Assembly: GCA_038025085.1 (NCBI GenBank)
Contig: CM076154.1
Span: forward strand, 38,668,501 to 38,732,500
Length of the DNA: 64,000 nt
Direction of reading: 5' to 3'
Source of the DNA: Tetragonia tetragonoides
Lineage: Eukaryota > Streptophyta > Magnoliopsida > Caryophyllales > Aizoaceae
The notes under the pieces are model-generated. The model worked only from the letters and a program-made list of their open reading frames with translations. It searched no databases and was not told the DNA's origin. A program made the position numbers and the translations under genes. Shown piece by piece: positions 48,034 through 60,436 of this stretch (the first letter of the stretch is position 1; each line of letters starts with the position of its first letter).

Positions 48034-51000
48034 TTACTTCCCTTGACCATCACCGAAACCAGCCTCAGATCCATCTTGTCGGCTACGTGCATCCATCATC
48101 AAATGGGTAGCGCTTCCAGGCCCACTTTGGATGTTCCCGCCCATCCTCATGCCCATGGCACCTACCATTGACTGCTGCAGTTGCATATGGGGTGGCTGCT
48201 GATCATGTGACTGAAGGGTGAAGGGCAGCCTAGAACCAAAAGAACCTGGTTGCTGCTGATGAGAAATAGCAGGTTGAGAATGCTGCATAGGTTGTCCTTG
48301 TGGGATGGTGGTTTGTGTGGGTATCTGCGAATTCATAAAAGATTAAGCATGCAAATTCTTGAAATATAATAATCGATGAAGACAGAGCTAGGATACCTGA
48401 GGTTAAGAGGGTCCTGTTGGCGCAGGTGGCTGGGCATCAGCGATTGCAGCCAAGTACATCAGGTTTTTCTGAAGCTGAGCTTGATACCTAAAATACTCAA
48501 ATCGTCAAACAGGTGCCAAATAATATAACTGTCCAAAGACACAGTATAGTTAATACTCCCGTAGCTCATAGATCGACAACATTAAGGTCAACAGCTTTAT
48601 AAATCAGAACAAACAGCAAAAAGTAATGCGTATTTGCCCAAAATAAAAGGAAAATGAATAAGTAAGCAAGAGGGAAGTTTCACTGCGACTTTGAGGTCAG
48701 TCTAGCTTATCTTACTATAAAATATAAAATTAATCATAAAAGAGTTCTGAAGTTATACTCGTAAAGATGGTGCACCCAGTGTCCTAGTCGATTTAATCAG
48801 TGGGTGCCTCAACAACTTCACTAATTTGGATGTAGCTGAAGCAGGTGCCTAAGCATAATACACATGGAAGTTTAGGTGCAAGTCTCAATTTTGTAATATG
48901 ACTGGTCTTAGTTCTTACTGTCATCATAATTGAACATATAGACTCATAGTACAGCAGGTGAGACAATTTCCAGTGCATTTGCTACATATATCCAGTAATG
49001 AAGAGTCCTATTCCATTGTCCATACACAGTGTGAGCGTAGTTGCTTTATCTATATGTTTTGGGATAACGTGGGTGTCCGTCCGATGATTGCCCGACTACC
49101 CCCATGGGGCCTGAAATTTAAGGCCAGGAAACATCGAATTGCCCTAATGGGGCTTGAACTAGTTACCTCTGGAATAGAACTCAGAGTTCTTACTCAGGGT
49201 TCCATCATCAACGAGAACAAAGTCGGCAAAATGATTCATGATACACAAGGCAAGAAGATTGGCTATTGGTTTTTCATGTCATCCATGTATCCAATGGTGA
49301 ACCCGAAAAATGAACTGATAAAGTCACCATCCTTGGTACTTACAGCTCAATTACTAGAGAAACAAGGCTAGAAAGATAAAAAAGCAACAAATGCAGCTAC
49401 TGATCTCTTTGAGGAGAAGTCGGAGACTAAATAAAGTAGTATCTCATGTTCTTACCCTAGACACTCTCACCGCAAAGGATAAAGAACAAAGAAATAAGAG
49501 ATGGAGAAATTTCTTTCTTCAAATTGTATATAGAGGGCCAGTACTTTCCACACCAAATAAATATTATCCTTGACATTAAATTTACTGCACAGAAACGACA
49601 TCACTCCTCTCTTCCCCACTTCTTTCGACATGCTCATCAGTCATCCATAGAAAATTTCGAAATCTCTGCACCAAAAATAAAGTCTCTTGGGACTTGCCCT
49701 CGATTCCAAAATCATCAACTCACCCTTTTCCAGCTGAAAACCTGATGAGTGAACCCCTCCACTTCATGACAGGGTTTTCCCGTTCTAACCTTCATCTACC
49801 GAGATAAATAGTAGACTACAACTAATGCAAATTATTTTCAGGTCAGTTCATCAAGTTAAAAAGGATGTTGTCCCGTCATTCCAAGAAGGATCTATTTCCC
49901 AAACATGGGCTTTTAATTATAACAATTTCAGCACACTTCAGTCTTATAATATGATTTATGTAGTTGCCTATATTGAAGAACTGAATCAGTAATGTCGACG
50001 AAGAATGCAGATGACTGATCATACAAATTAGAACCATTTTTTTCTTTTTTTGAATTACCTACAAATTAGAACAATTAGCATTACAGAAAGCAAATTGAAG
50101 ATAAACAGTTCCACGGATGACTGGGATACTCTACGTTTCGTATTATGTGCGTTCTGAAGTAAAATCAAGGTAAAACAAGCTAGCCAATGTCTACCATCAA
50201 ACACAATTAAGGCGAAGGTTCAGTATATGATGTCCAGTTTTCAACAGATTGATCAAACTCGGAAAGAAGGCGAAGGTCCACTTTCTGAAACTCGTGGTTA
50301 TTCAGCTTTTTGCATTTTGTATGTCACATTAAGATTCACACACAATTCATATATATGCAACCCAAAGAGTGGCTGAAATCCTAAACCACACCTTCGTGTA
50401 AGACCTAATAACTGTATGATTATAAAGCATAAGCTATAAACTATAAATGAACGAGAAGTATAAGAATTGCGAACCTCTCTAGTAGGCCATAGCACTAGGG
50501 ATGGTAAATTGGTAACTGCTGACAGAAACAAGCCTAGTTTGCTAAAACTATACCATTTTCCACCGCCAAACAAAACCCATTTTTTATGTCCCCTGACCAC
50601 GAGAATAAACACATGGAAGCTATCTCAACTGAAATGCAACTGCAAATATGACCCTCCTAACAAGAGCAAAGGCAAAAATGTATGTGCTACTTGCTATCTA
50701 ATTGTGAAATACCAACCAAGAACCCATTTTCCACCCCATCGCCATACCCACTTCCTTTGAACTAAGAATAGCTAAAGCAGAAATAGATCCAAAATTCACT
50801 ATATTAAATTACACACCAAACAGTAAGAAACCCAACACAATTTCAGGAACAAAGAAAGTACTTAACAACTTACTGGGCACAATCGTTGAGTTTACCCAAG
50901 TTCTGATATTCCATGATTGTCAAAATCAACTGCTTATTCTCATCCAAATACTGCATCAATAATTGCAAAGATACAATCAAAGACAAAAACAAAAACCAAA

Positions 51001-51236
51001 TGCCCATAATAGGAAAAGACAGTTACACTATAGTCTACTTGATTTCAAGTTAAAACTACTAGGGTACCCAAGAATTGATATTTTCAACAAAAAAACAGAG
51101 AAAGAAACAAAGAAAGAGAAAAAGAACATACCTTTTGGATTTGTTCAGTTGTAATGTTGGTGGTGGCTTGTGCTTGTGAAGGTTGAAGATTGAACATTTG
51201 GGGTGATTGTTGATGTTGCTGAGGGTGATGATGCAT
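48034..51236 (-). pseudogene. GIF: GRF-interacting factor (GIF/AN3-type coactivator) with in-frame stops
   Basis: Four exons: 51236-51132, 50950-50874, 48487-48397, 48324-48034. Joined in phase they give the SNH (SSXT) domain: TTEQIQKYLDENKQLILTIM, YQNLGKLNDCAQ and YQAQLQKNLMYLAAIADAQP. After it come a Gln/Met-rich stretch (QQSMVGAMGMRMGGN) and RSRQDGSEAGFGDGQG, typical of GIF C-termini. GIF proteins bind GROWTH-REGULATING FACTORs and link them to SWI/SNF chromatin remodelers to promote cell proliferation in leaves and meristems. Exon 3 contains TAA (48405-48403) three codons before its donor, and exon 4 stops at TAA (48036-48034) while the family's C-terminal tail appears to continue beyond. 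As read, translation ends just after the SNH domain. Such a short protein might still bind GRFs, but it lacks the Q-rich part. Introns are long (about 0.2 and 2.4 kb). Confidence 0.8.
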
Positions 51237-51339
51237 CTCTCTAATTTTCCAGTTTTTGTCACTTTTTTATTTTGGGTTTGTTGTTCACTGTATTTTTAAT
51301 TTTTTATCCAAATGATTAAAAATTCCAACCTAAAAGTAA

Positions 51340-52313
51340 GTGTGATTTCCTCAAATATACATGATTAGCAAACTAATTACTCATATAGCTTTGGTTGAAA
51401 ACTATTTCCCAATATATACATCTATTAGATTTGGATAGAAGCAGGGAGTGTGATTTCCTCACATATACATATTTAACAAAATAATTCCCAAGATATACAT
51501 TAGTAGGAATTCGACTTTTTTTCCACTTTTTTTTATTTATTTTGATCTGATTTATTATGTTACGTTTTTTTCTTCTTCTAGAAGTAGTTGTACGCCATAT
51601 CAACAGGAAAAAAAAAAAAAAAAGATGAGAAGACTTCACTAAAAACAGGCAAGCAAATATGTTTAATCATAAAATTGAGAGCATCACTAAAAACTGTTTA
51701 ATCATGCAAAATGAAATTTCAGCACCAAATAATCATAAGTACCATGGAACTTCAGTAAAAATAACAATTCTTCAAATCAAAAGTATTTTTTTAAAGTCAA
51801 TAAAATGCACAGGAAGTTTCGGCTAGTGAGGCTAAGTTAGCTTTAGTTCACAGAATTATTATTTGTACCGAAGTTTCATGATACTTTTGATTATTAGGTT
51901 TGAAATTTCATTTTAATTCAGCTTCATGTAAGTAACTATATCTCCAAAGTACGTAGTTAGTGATGCTTTTAATTTTATGATTAAACATATATTGTTTGTC
52001 TGTTTAGTGAAGTCTTCTCATCTTCTTTTTTTGCCTATTGATGTGGCATACAACTACTTCTAGAAGAAAAAAAACAGTAACAAAAAAAGCGGAAGAAAAA
52101 AAATCGGATCAAAATAAAAAATTGGAAGAAAAAAAATTGAAATCCTACATGATGTATATCTTGGGAATTATTTTGTTAAACATGTATATGTGAGGAAATC
52201 ATAATTCATTGCCTCTATCCAAACCTAATAGATGTATATGTTGGGAAATAGTTCTCAACCGAAGCTATATCGGAAATTAGTTTGCTAATCCTGTATATTT
52301 GAGGAAATCACAC
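51340..52313. mobile_element. 974-bp foldback (giant inverted repeat), MULE-end family
   Basis: Both ends begin with GTGTGATTTCCTCAAATATAC, the same terminus as the Pack-MULE-like element at 41660-42684. The match between left and right halves continues inward: TTCTAGAAGTAGTTGTA, GATGAGAAGACTTCACTAAA, GTTTAATCATAAAATT, then around the ATAATCATAAGTA region. Almost the whole element is therefore one diverged hairpin with arms of roughly 450 nt or more. The terminal module also recurs internally at 51448. I found no convincing 9-bp target duplication. It lies about 100 bp upstream of the GIF start and upstream of the ORC3 copy. Confidence 0.75.
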
Positions 52314-55095
52314 AACCACTTGGGTTAAAAAATTACTCACTTCCTTTCCCAATTTTTTCAAAAAAAAAAAAACAAATTCCAGTAGAAAAAGGCTTCTATG
52401 AATTTAAGCCGTCTGATGAATCTCTAAAATAGTGACCGTCAGATGAAAATGCGACACGAATCTTACCGTCAATAATCACAGAAATTCAATTTCAAAACCT
52501 CTGACACTGAGAGGGAGAGAGAAGAGAAGTGCCTGAAACAAATCAAGAAACACAACACAAAACCAAGCCCTTCTCTCTCATCTCAAATCCCTCGTTTTCT
52601 CTCTCCTCTCTTTCTCTCTCTCAGCTGAAGATCGAAGCTTCTCAATTTCACTGTCAATTATCAACATCAACCACAAACATTCTCTGTGTCATTCAATGGA
52701 AAAATAAACTTCCTCCCCGTTGGATACATTTTCTCTCTCCTCGAATGGCTCAATGAAAACTTATTTCTTGACAAATTGACAATACAGCCAGGTTACCGCT
52801 CAAATTCTGAAAATAATCTCCAGGTAATAAAATCCCAATGTATTTTCTTAAATAATTAAATTCGTTTTGCATTGCTTTTGAAATATTCATAAATTTATTA
52901 TCATCTCCGGGGCGGCCATAGCCTTTCTTTGTTCTTCACCGCCACCCCAAAACCACCAGAAAAAATCAAGTGTCTCGGACTCAGACATCGCCAATGCATT
53001 CTGCTGCTGATGATCATCATCTCAACGCTTTAAGAATCGACGCTTTCAATTTTGTGTGGTCCAAGATCGACACAACCATTAAGGTTTTGTTTTCTGTTCA
53101 TTTTCCGTCCATCAAATTACTCCAAATTGCACTGCTTTTGTTTGGAATTGGGAGCAAATAAATTAATAGGAGCTCCAAAGAGGAACGTCACTCATCTTAG
53201 AAAGAGGATAGGCACCATTTTATAGACAATGTAGAGTAAAAAAACCAGAAAAATTAAACTACATCACTTTTACTAGATGTATCACACTTGTGTTTGCCAT
53301 CGAGGGACAACTCACGCATATTGCAATTGAACCCGAATACATAGCTAGAATAATCTTGGTATAAATTGTTATTCAATGTATTAGGTGTTATGTTTCTTTT
53401 TGGTACATGTGAATGTCGCAACATACATATAATGTTTTGATATGTGGACAATTTTCTCTCCTTGATGCAGGGTGCCCTCAGGGATATCAATATAAGCATA
53501 TTCAATGATTTAAATGTTTGGGTTCATGAATCTTTTGAAGCGATCAGATCATGTGGAGTACCTGGCTTCATAGAGGCAACACGGTCCTATCCTATAGCAG
53601 CTGATGCCTTGTCCAAACTCTTTGCTGGACTTGTGTATACTAGTAATGTTTCATATTCACTATTGGATACTGTAACAACTTCAATCAGCAAGTCTTTTGA
53701 GTCTTTGTCTTTGCTTGAATTTGAATATGATTTCAGAGTCCATGTGCTAAAACAGCTTTCTCGCGTATTCTAGTTTTGAACCCTGGCATCTGAATGCTTC
53801 TCATTCTTTTGCATTTGCGGAAAATATGGAGTTTGTTGATGGTCAGCTGACCTTTGAAGAACTTGGGGTTCACTTAAAGTTGCATGGTTGCCATGTGGCT
53901 AAGTAATGTTCCCTTTGAAGAATGGGATTGGTGGTTGTTTGACACGCTTGTTGAAACAATATTTGAAGGTTATGCTAGATGTAAGTAACTTGGTGTATAC
54001 TGCCAAAATGGCAAGTTACTCTTGTACTTAGATCAAATTGTACTGTTATATGGTTCATTACACTCCTGTGCTCGAAATATCTAGAATCTTAAATTATTTG
54101 TTTTACTACTTGAAATTAGTTCAAGAGTGTCGAAGAATTCTAGCATAGTACAAGTATATATCTGTTTTCTACAATGAAGTACGCGAATAACATTGTCACA
54201 CTGCCTAATCTAAGATCTTTAACCACATAGTGCACACCTAAGGATAATATTTATGTGGATGTTGATCAGGCTGCTGATATGTCCATTTTGGCATCATGGT
54301 ATTCTGGACAAAGGGAGTATAAGCCAGTGGTGATAATTATCGAGGACATGGAGAGATGCTCAGGTTCCGTCTTGTCTGATTTCATTCTGATGCTAAGGTA
54401 TTGAAGCTGCATGCCGCCCCTTGTTAACTAAATGCAAGGAATCATCTCATTTTCTTATCTGTTATGACCTAGATTATAGTTCATTTTAATGCTTATAAAT
54501 TCAGCTATAGTAATGTTGCCTCCACTGAGTGCTGACTCTATTGACTTTATGATAGTTATCTCTTTGTGAAAATTATATAGATAGTAGATGCCCAATAAAT
54601 TTATCTTATCTGTAGCTGCTAGCCTGCTACTGGTCTATGACAAATGTGTTCATATAGATATAGTTCTCTCTACTTTGTGGAGACAGCCATGCTGAATACT
54701 GTTGCTAGTAAGTGTTCTTCCCTATTTCGTATTTTAGGAACATATGTATGCATGCTTATTTAGGACTCTGGAGTATTCATGTAACATTAACTATCCTTAT
54801 TGAAGCTGTGGGTTTTGAATTCTTACCCTTTTGCTTTACCAGTGAATGGGTGGTTAAAATTCCATCGTCCTAGTAATGGGGGTTACAACAACACTTGATG
54901 CCCCAAGAAATATATTATCTTCAAATGCACTTCAGCGACTGTGTTTCAGCAAATTCATCCTAGAATCTCCAGCACAAAGAATGGATGCTATTATAGAGGC
55001 TGTTCTTCTGAGGCCATGTTCATGGTTCACTGTTGGACACAAAGTGGCTCTTTTCATGAGAGACTATTTTGTTAAACACGATGGTACCTTGACCT

Positions 55096-56306
55096 GGGTC
55101 ATCGTTGAGTTCCTTCTTATTCGCAACCGTTATGGATGAGCTCACTAAGACTATCCAGGGGGATGTGCCTTGGTGTATGCTGTTTGCCGACGACATTGTT
55201 TTGATAGACGAGACTAGAGAAGGGGTTAACGCCAAACTAGAACTTTGGCGGGATACACTAGAGTCAAAGGGATTTAAGTTAAGTAGGACAAAGACCGAGT
55301 ACTTGGAAGGCAAATTTACAAGAGATGGGGTTGCCTCGGATATGGAGATTAGGATTGGTACTGAAGCGGTACCGAAGAGGGAGTGTTTCAAATATCTCGG
55401 TTCAATCATACAGCGCAACGACGAGATTGATGATGACGTGACTCATCGTATCAGAACAGGGTGGCTAAAGTGGAGGAGTGCAACGGGAGTTCTATGTGAC
55501 AGAAAAATCCCACTAAAACTTAAAGGCAAATTTTATTGTACAGCCATCAGGCCAGCTATGCTATATGGGGTGGAGTGTTGGCCGGTGAGGCAGGTGCATG
55601 TACAGAAGATGCGGGTGACAGAGATGAGGATGCTTCGATGGATGTGCAACTCTACAAGAAGAGATAGAATTAGGAACGAAGTGTTGAGAGGCAAGGTGGG
55701 AGTGACCGATATTGACAACAAGATGCGAGAAACAAGACTTAGGTGGCTTGGGCATGTGAGGAGGAGACATCGAGATGCACCGGTGAGAAGGTGTGAGAGA
55801 ATTACACTTAGAGACTGTAAGCGAAGAAGAGGACGCCCGAAGAAGACTTGGGGAGAGGTAATCAGGCAGGATTTGACCCTTCTAGATCTTACCGAGGACT
55901 TGGTCCTAGATAGGAGATTATGGCGTAGCAGGATTCGTGTAGAGGATCCTCGCTAGATTATGGTTGTGCATTGGCTAGTACTAGAGGTTGAGTCATTTTG
56001 TTTATAGCCTGTAGCATCTCCTTCACTTTATGTTATTCAAGTAGTATTACCTTGTGTTAGTATGTTTATTCCTTTACTTCTCTTGCCCTTTTGATCATTC
56101 TTTATGGCTTTTCAAAAAAAAAAAAAAAAAAACATTTTTGAAAATGTATTAAAAAAAAAAAAAAAAAAAAGGTTTTTGTGGGTCTTTCAGAAACAGTCTC
56201 TCTTCTAGGCGACTAGTAGGGGTAAGACTGCTTACATCTGGACCTCCCCAGACCCCGCCCTAGGCGGGATACTTACTGGGTTATTGTTGTTGTTGTTGTT
56301 GTTGTT
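55096..56306 (+). mobile_element. 5'-truncated RTE-like LINE in an ORC3 exon
   Basis: The target duplication GATGGTACCTTGACCT occurs at 55080-55095 and 56307-56322, and the element ends in (TTG)n. An intact 283-codon frame (55105-55956) covers the C-terminal reverse transcriptase, with [10 protein letters not shown] as the catalytic box (about 55188-55217), then [13 protein letters not shown] and the basic end [15 protein letters not shown]. It inserted within ORC3 codons reading HDGTLT|SF, on the host's strand. A-rich runs near 56115-56170 separate coding and tail. Confidence 0.9.
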
Positions 56307-57326
56307 GATGGTACCTTGACCTCTTTCGTTAGAGCTTTGAAGGTACTGTTCCTAACACAAATGCAGCCTTTAGCAGGAATTTTAAAGCTGTTGATCTGAA
56401 TAAGTCTGTTATTCTTTTCTGCTTTGCTCCCATTTCCCAGATTGCATGTATGCAACATTTTTCTACGGAGCCTCTAAGCTTCCTGCTGAAAGACTTAGAT
56501 GCAGCAGATGATATCGAGGTTTGATATCCATAGCATCCTTGGGGATATTACTAGCACTTTTTCGCTTTGTTCTTAATGATTCAAAATACTGCGTGATGGA
56601 TTTTTGCTTTGGTACTCCTGTAAGTTATCTTACTTTTACCTTCACAATTGATATTTTGTTTAGTATACATAATAGAACGTGATATGTATGTTCATCTAGT
56701 TTTTCATGGACTGTTATGTGATGCAAGCAAAAAAACGAGTTTCAAAAAGATTCCATTTTTATCTGTAGGTTGACTAAGGTGGTCAATAGTCATTACCATA
56801 CCATTATTTAGTGCCTCTCTTGAGGCCTGAGACTAGGGCGGGTAGAGCCGTAGAGGGGCTAGTTGTATGCAACCTTACACCTTTTGGAAACATTAGCTGT
56901 CTGCTAATTTGCAACAGATGAAAGAGCACAAAAAGTTTAGTGAGCCAATGTAAATGACCATAGTGTAATTTCTGCGGTGAGCCAATCAAAATGTTAAGAC
57001 CTTGGCTTCTCATCAATATAAGTAACCATAGTTTAACTCTATTATTCTGGAATTTTGTAATTGCTTAACTTTTTCAGTTCCAATAGAACTTTTCTTCATC
57101 TAAAAAAGATAAAGGTAATTTCTGACCTTTTTAGTAGTGATTACTGTGTATAATGATACTTGATGAGCATAGCATCTACTTTGTATTGGACTGTTGTGCT
57201 GTAAAAGCAAAAATTGCAAGTATTTATTGCCCTTATACGCAGAGATTTGTTGAAGCAGTTGGCAATGATTGAAATGTCTTTTTGGTTTTGTTTGAGGAGT
57301 ATCTTGACAAAATAACATCAGCAACT

Positions 57327-57488
57327 GCTTTGTGGGCTAAAGTTGCTGGTTGTTTTCGATGTTATCCTGTTACACAGGTTATGCTTCATTGGGCTGAGTT
57401 GTAGATAGCCTCCTTCTGAGGACTCCTTGTCCTCTAAGGATGTATCTCTTTTATTTATATTAATAATACCTTTTATTTATCAATAAAA
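57327..57488 (+). mobile_element. L1-type LINE 3' fragment, 162 bp
   Basis: The direct repeat ATCAGCAACT (57317-57326 and 57489-57498) flanks a segment that ends like an L1 3' tail (CCTTTTATTTATCAATAAAA). Upstream it reads as the end of an ORF (ALWAKVAGCFRCYP...). It lies in an ORC3 intron. Confidence 0.55.
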
Positions 57489-58194
57489 ATCAGCAACTCC
57501 TTGATTCTAAGTTCATATTTGCTCTTGCTTTCTTATCATCAATCTCTACTAAGTTTCTATCTCTCACTGTGGGTTCATTCTGTGCTGTAGCAGATATGGA
57601 GTGAAAATCATGCGTTTAAGTGGGGCATGTTGTTAAAGCATGTATCTCAACTTTATTCTTGCAGAAGGTTTGTATGGAGTCCTTTGTCATTAACGTTCCT
57701 TCCTCACAGCTGATCTAACTACTATACTGATCTACATATCTGTTTCAATAACAGTTTAGGTGAACCTATTAGTGGAAACATGGCTAATGCTTTAGCAGAG
57801 ATGAGGACCCTTAGTAAATGTTGGGCTATGACAGTCATAGTGAGTTTCCACAGGTTGCTCTTTTCTTATTCTTCATTCATTTCTTTATACATTGGAGTTG
57901 AATGTAGAGGTGTTGGTGGTTGTTCCTTGAGTTGTCTTCGATGAAGGTGGTCGCAGAGGTTCCTAAAAGTGCATACAAGCATTTCCGTGTTTGGCTATGT
58001 TGCATTGTTACTTGAACTAGGTTATAAGCATCCAACAGGGGCACATGTCAAAAGTGACAGACTTGGCCTTTATTTTTTTCTGAGAAGATTTGTGTGTTTT
58101 GGCCTAGAGTGAAGTGCCAAGTATCTAATTCCGTGTCGGACTGTCGATTATCTTACATAAATACTTGAGTTCTGATTTACATCTTCGTGGGCCA

Positions 58195-58910
58195 CCTTAT
58201 GATAGGGAGATGGAGGAGCTCACTTCACCTTTGGAACTTGTGGATCCCATTCAGCTTTCGAGTTCAGTTGATTCTAGGAGGTAGGTTGGAGGTCCTTCAA
58301 GGGAGGTTTCTTGTAAGTCCTTTCGCGATTTGGGGACACCTCTCCCTCGATCGAAGGTGCCCATGAAGGTGAAGGCATTCGTGTGGACTTTGGTGCTTGA
58401 TAGGGTTAAACACAAATGACTTGAGGCAACGGAGGAGACCTGGGGTGCCTTTGGTGCCTGGTATTTGTTGGCTATGCCGTCTAGTTGCGAGACTTCTGTA
58501 CATCTTTTTCTGTATCATGTGGCTCATAGCCCATGGCGTAGGTTGATTCCCGGGGAGATGTCGCTTTACCCTTCTAGTATTGAGGTGTTTTTGCACATGT
58601 GTTTTCAGGACTTTGGGAGTAGGAGGGAGAGGAAGTTGTTGTGCCGCAATGCTCTTTTTTGTGATCTTTTGGTGCATCTGGCTGGAGAAGAATGCACGGG
58701 TGTTTAAGGGGATTTCAGCACCTCCTACGATGCTTTAGGGAAAATTACCTACCTCGCGTCTTGATGGGCTAGAGCTGCGGGGGCGTTTATACTTTTAACT
58801 GATATTCAGCGAAAATGGGACAATTTGTAAATGATTTATGTAGAGGATACCTTGTCCTCTCTTTTGCTGGGAATTTGATATTTATCAATACTTTTTCTTT
58901 ATCTAAAAAG
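58195..58910 (+). mobile_element. L1-type LINE fragment (zf-RVT and 3' end)
   Basis: Broken frames show the zf-RVT-like stretch PMKVKAFVWTLVLDRV, then VHLFLYHV, then in another frame FWCIWLEKNARVFKG, as in plant L1 ORF2 C-termini. It ends with a T-rich tail and A run near 58900. Multiple frameshifts make it dead. Boundaries approximate. Confidence 0.6.
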
Positions 58911-60124
58911 GAAAAAAACCATGTCTCCTGATGTTGTGGGTTGGGTGTAATAGCTGTTTATGAAATATTGCTCTCTTTTGTGATCACAAAAGCTCGTAAA
59001 GGGCCATGCATAGCCTTCTTTTTGTCCCCACTCCAGGTTTTTTGAAATATCATAGGTGTATATAATAGGTAATGTGTTAAATGCAGTGTCTATATGAAGC
59101 TGGAAAACCCTTAAGCATCCAGCTGTTAGATCTGTACTGCGAGGCACTTGATCCTGATCCACATAGATCCAGGGTTTATTATGACCAAGGAGAATCTTCT
59201 CTAAGTAATGGATGTTTCTCTGGTGAACATGCTGGCTCTCAGAAGAGAGTTTCCATTAGCCGAGCTGTACGTAAGGTAAGGTAAGTAGCATATTTCAAGA
59301 TGGTTGAGACCAATTCCAACATTCAAAATTTATGTATTATCACCTTGTCTCTTGCCAAACGATTCATAGAATTGTTCTTAGGACATAGTAATGAGTAATG
59401 ACGGTGTGTATGTGCCTAAGGGTCCTAAATCTTTCTATCTCAAAGGTTGAATCTGGCAACTGACACTCATAGTGAAACTTAAAAGGAGCATGATCATGCA
59501 ATCTTGCTACTATTAGTTTAGAAGGAATTTCTATAGCTGGCTCGTATGATTAGTTCTTGGTTATTTGGTATGTTTATTGTTTCATTGGTAGCCATCAGTG
59601 TCACAAGGGATCCAGTATAATTTCCCATGGACGCTATACATGATTGCAGCATTCTTTCTTTCTCTGTTTTAATTTTGCCAAAGCAGTCCAATTATTTTAA
59701 GTCTTCTCATCCTTTTATTTTGGATACATTTCTAGTATTCATCCATAACAATACTGCTTATGTATTAAGGCTGGGGGGGGGGGCTATTAGTGTGGCGAGG
59801 AGCATTACAAAATTCAAAAACAGCATATGAGATAAGGATAAACACAAAATATTGCATTTCGGATATGTTCATATGTACCATTTGACGTTGGAAAACATCA
59901 TATTATGATTTGGAATGACTGATTCTCCCTATGCATATTATAGCTCTAAAGAAGATAATCTCCTGTTTGCATTGTCTTTTACCAATTTTTTTTTGAGTTG
60001 ATGATGGACCAAGCTTTTAGCAAATGAGTAGCTCAGATGAAGCTCATTTGTGTCGAGTACATCAGGGGCCTAACAAGTGGAAAACAAATGTAGCTTTACT
60101 TCAATTAAGTAAATGGCAGCAAAC

Positions 60125-60436
60125 ATATTTCTTTTGCGCAAGAGGAGAAGAGGATGTAGTGGCGTAATGCTATCTTCACCATCTTTTGGTGTCTTTGGCT
60201 AGAAAAAAAAGCCCGGGTGTTTGATAAAGTTGCCATTTCGGCTGATGTTCTGTGGTATATGGTCACTTACCTAGGTTCTTTATGGCTAGAGCTGCAGGGG
60301 CATTTAGGAGTTGTACTATCACCGAGGTCAAGCGGAACTGGGCTAATTTGTAATTAGCTTTATATTAAGTACATCTTGCCTCCTTTGTTGTATTTTGGAC
60401 GTTTCATTAATATACTTTCTCAGTATCAAAAAAATG
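60125..60436 (+). mobile_element. Second L1-type LINE 3' fragment
   Basis: It repeats the end of the 58195-58910 copy: FWCLWLEKKARVFDKV, then a stretch reading GLICN before the stop, then a 3' tail ending in an A run near 60430. It is diverged from the other copy. It lies in an ORC3 intron. Confidence 0.6.

Noticed and set aside
49060..49200. tRNA-derived SINE candidate on the minus strand
   Set aside because: A B-box-like GTTCAAGCC is present, but I saw no A box, defined 3' tail or target duplication.
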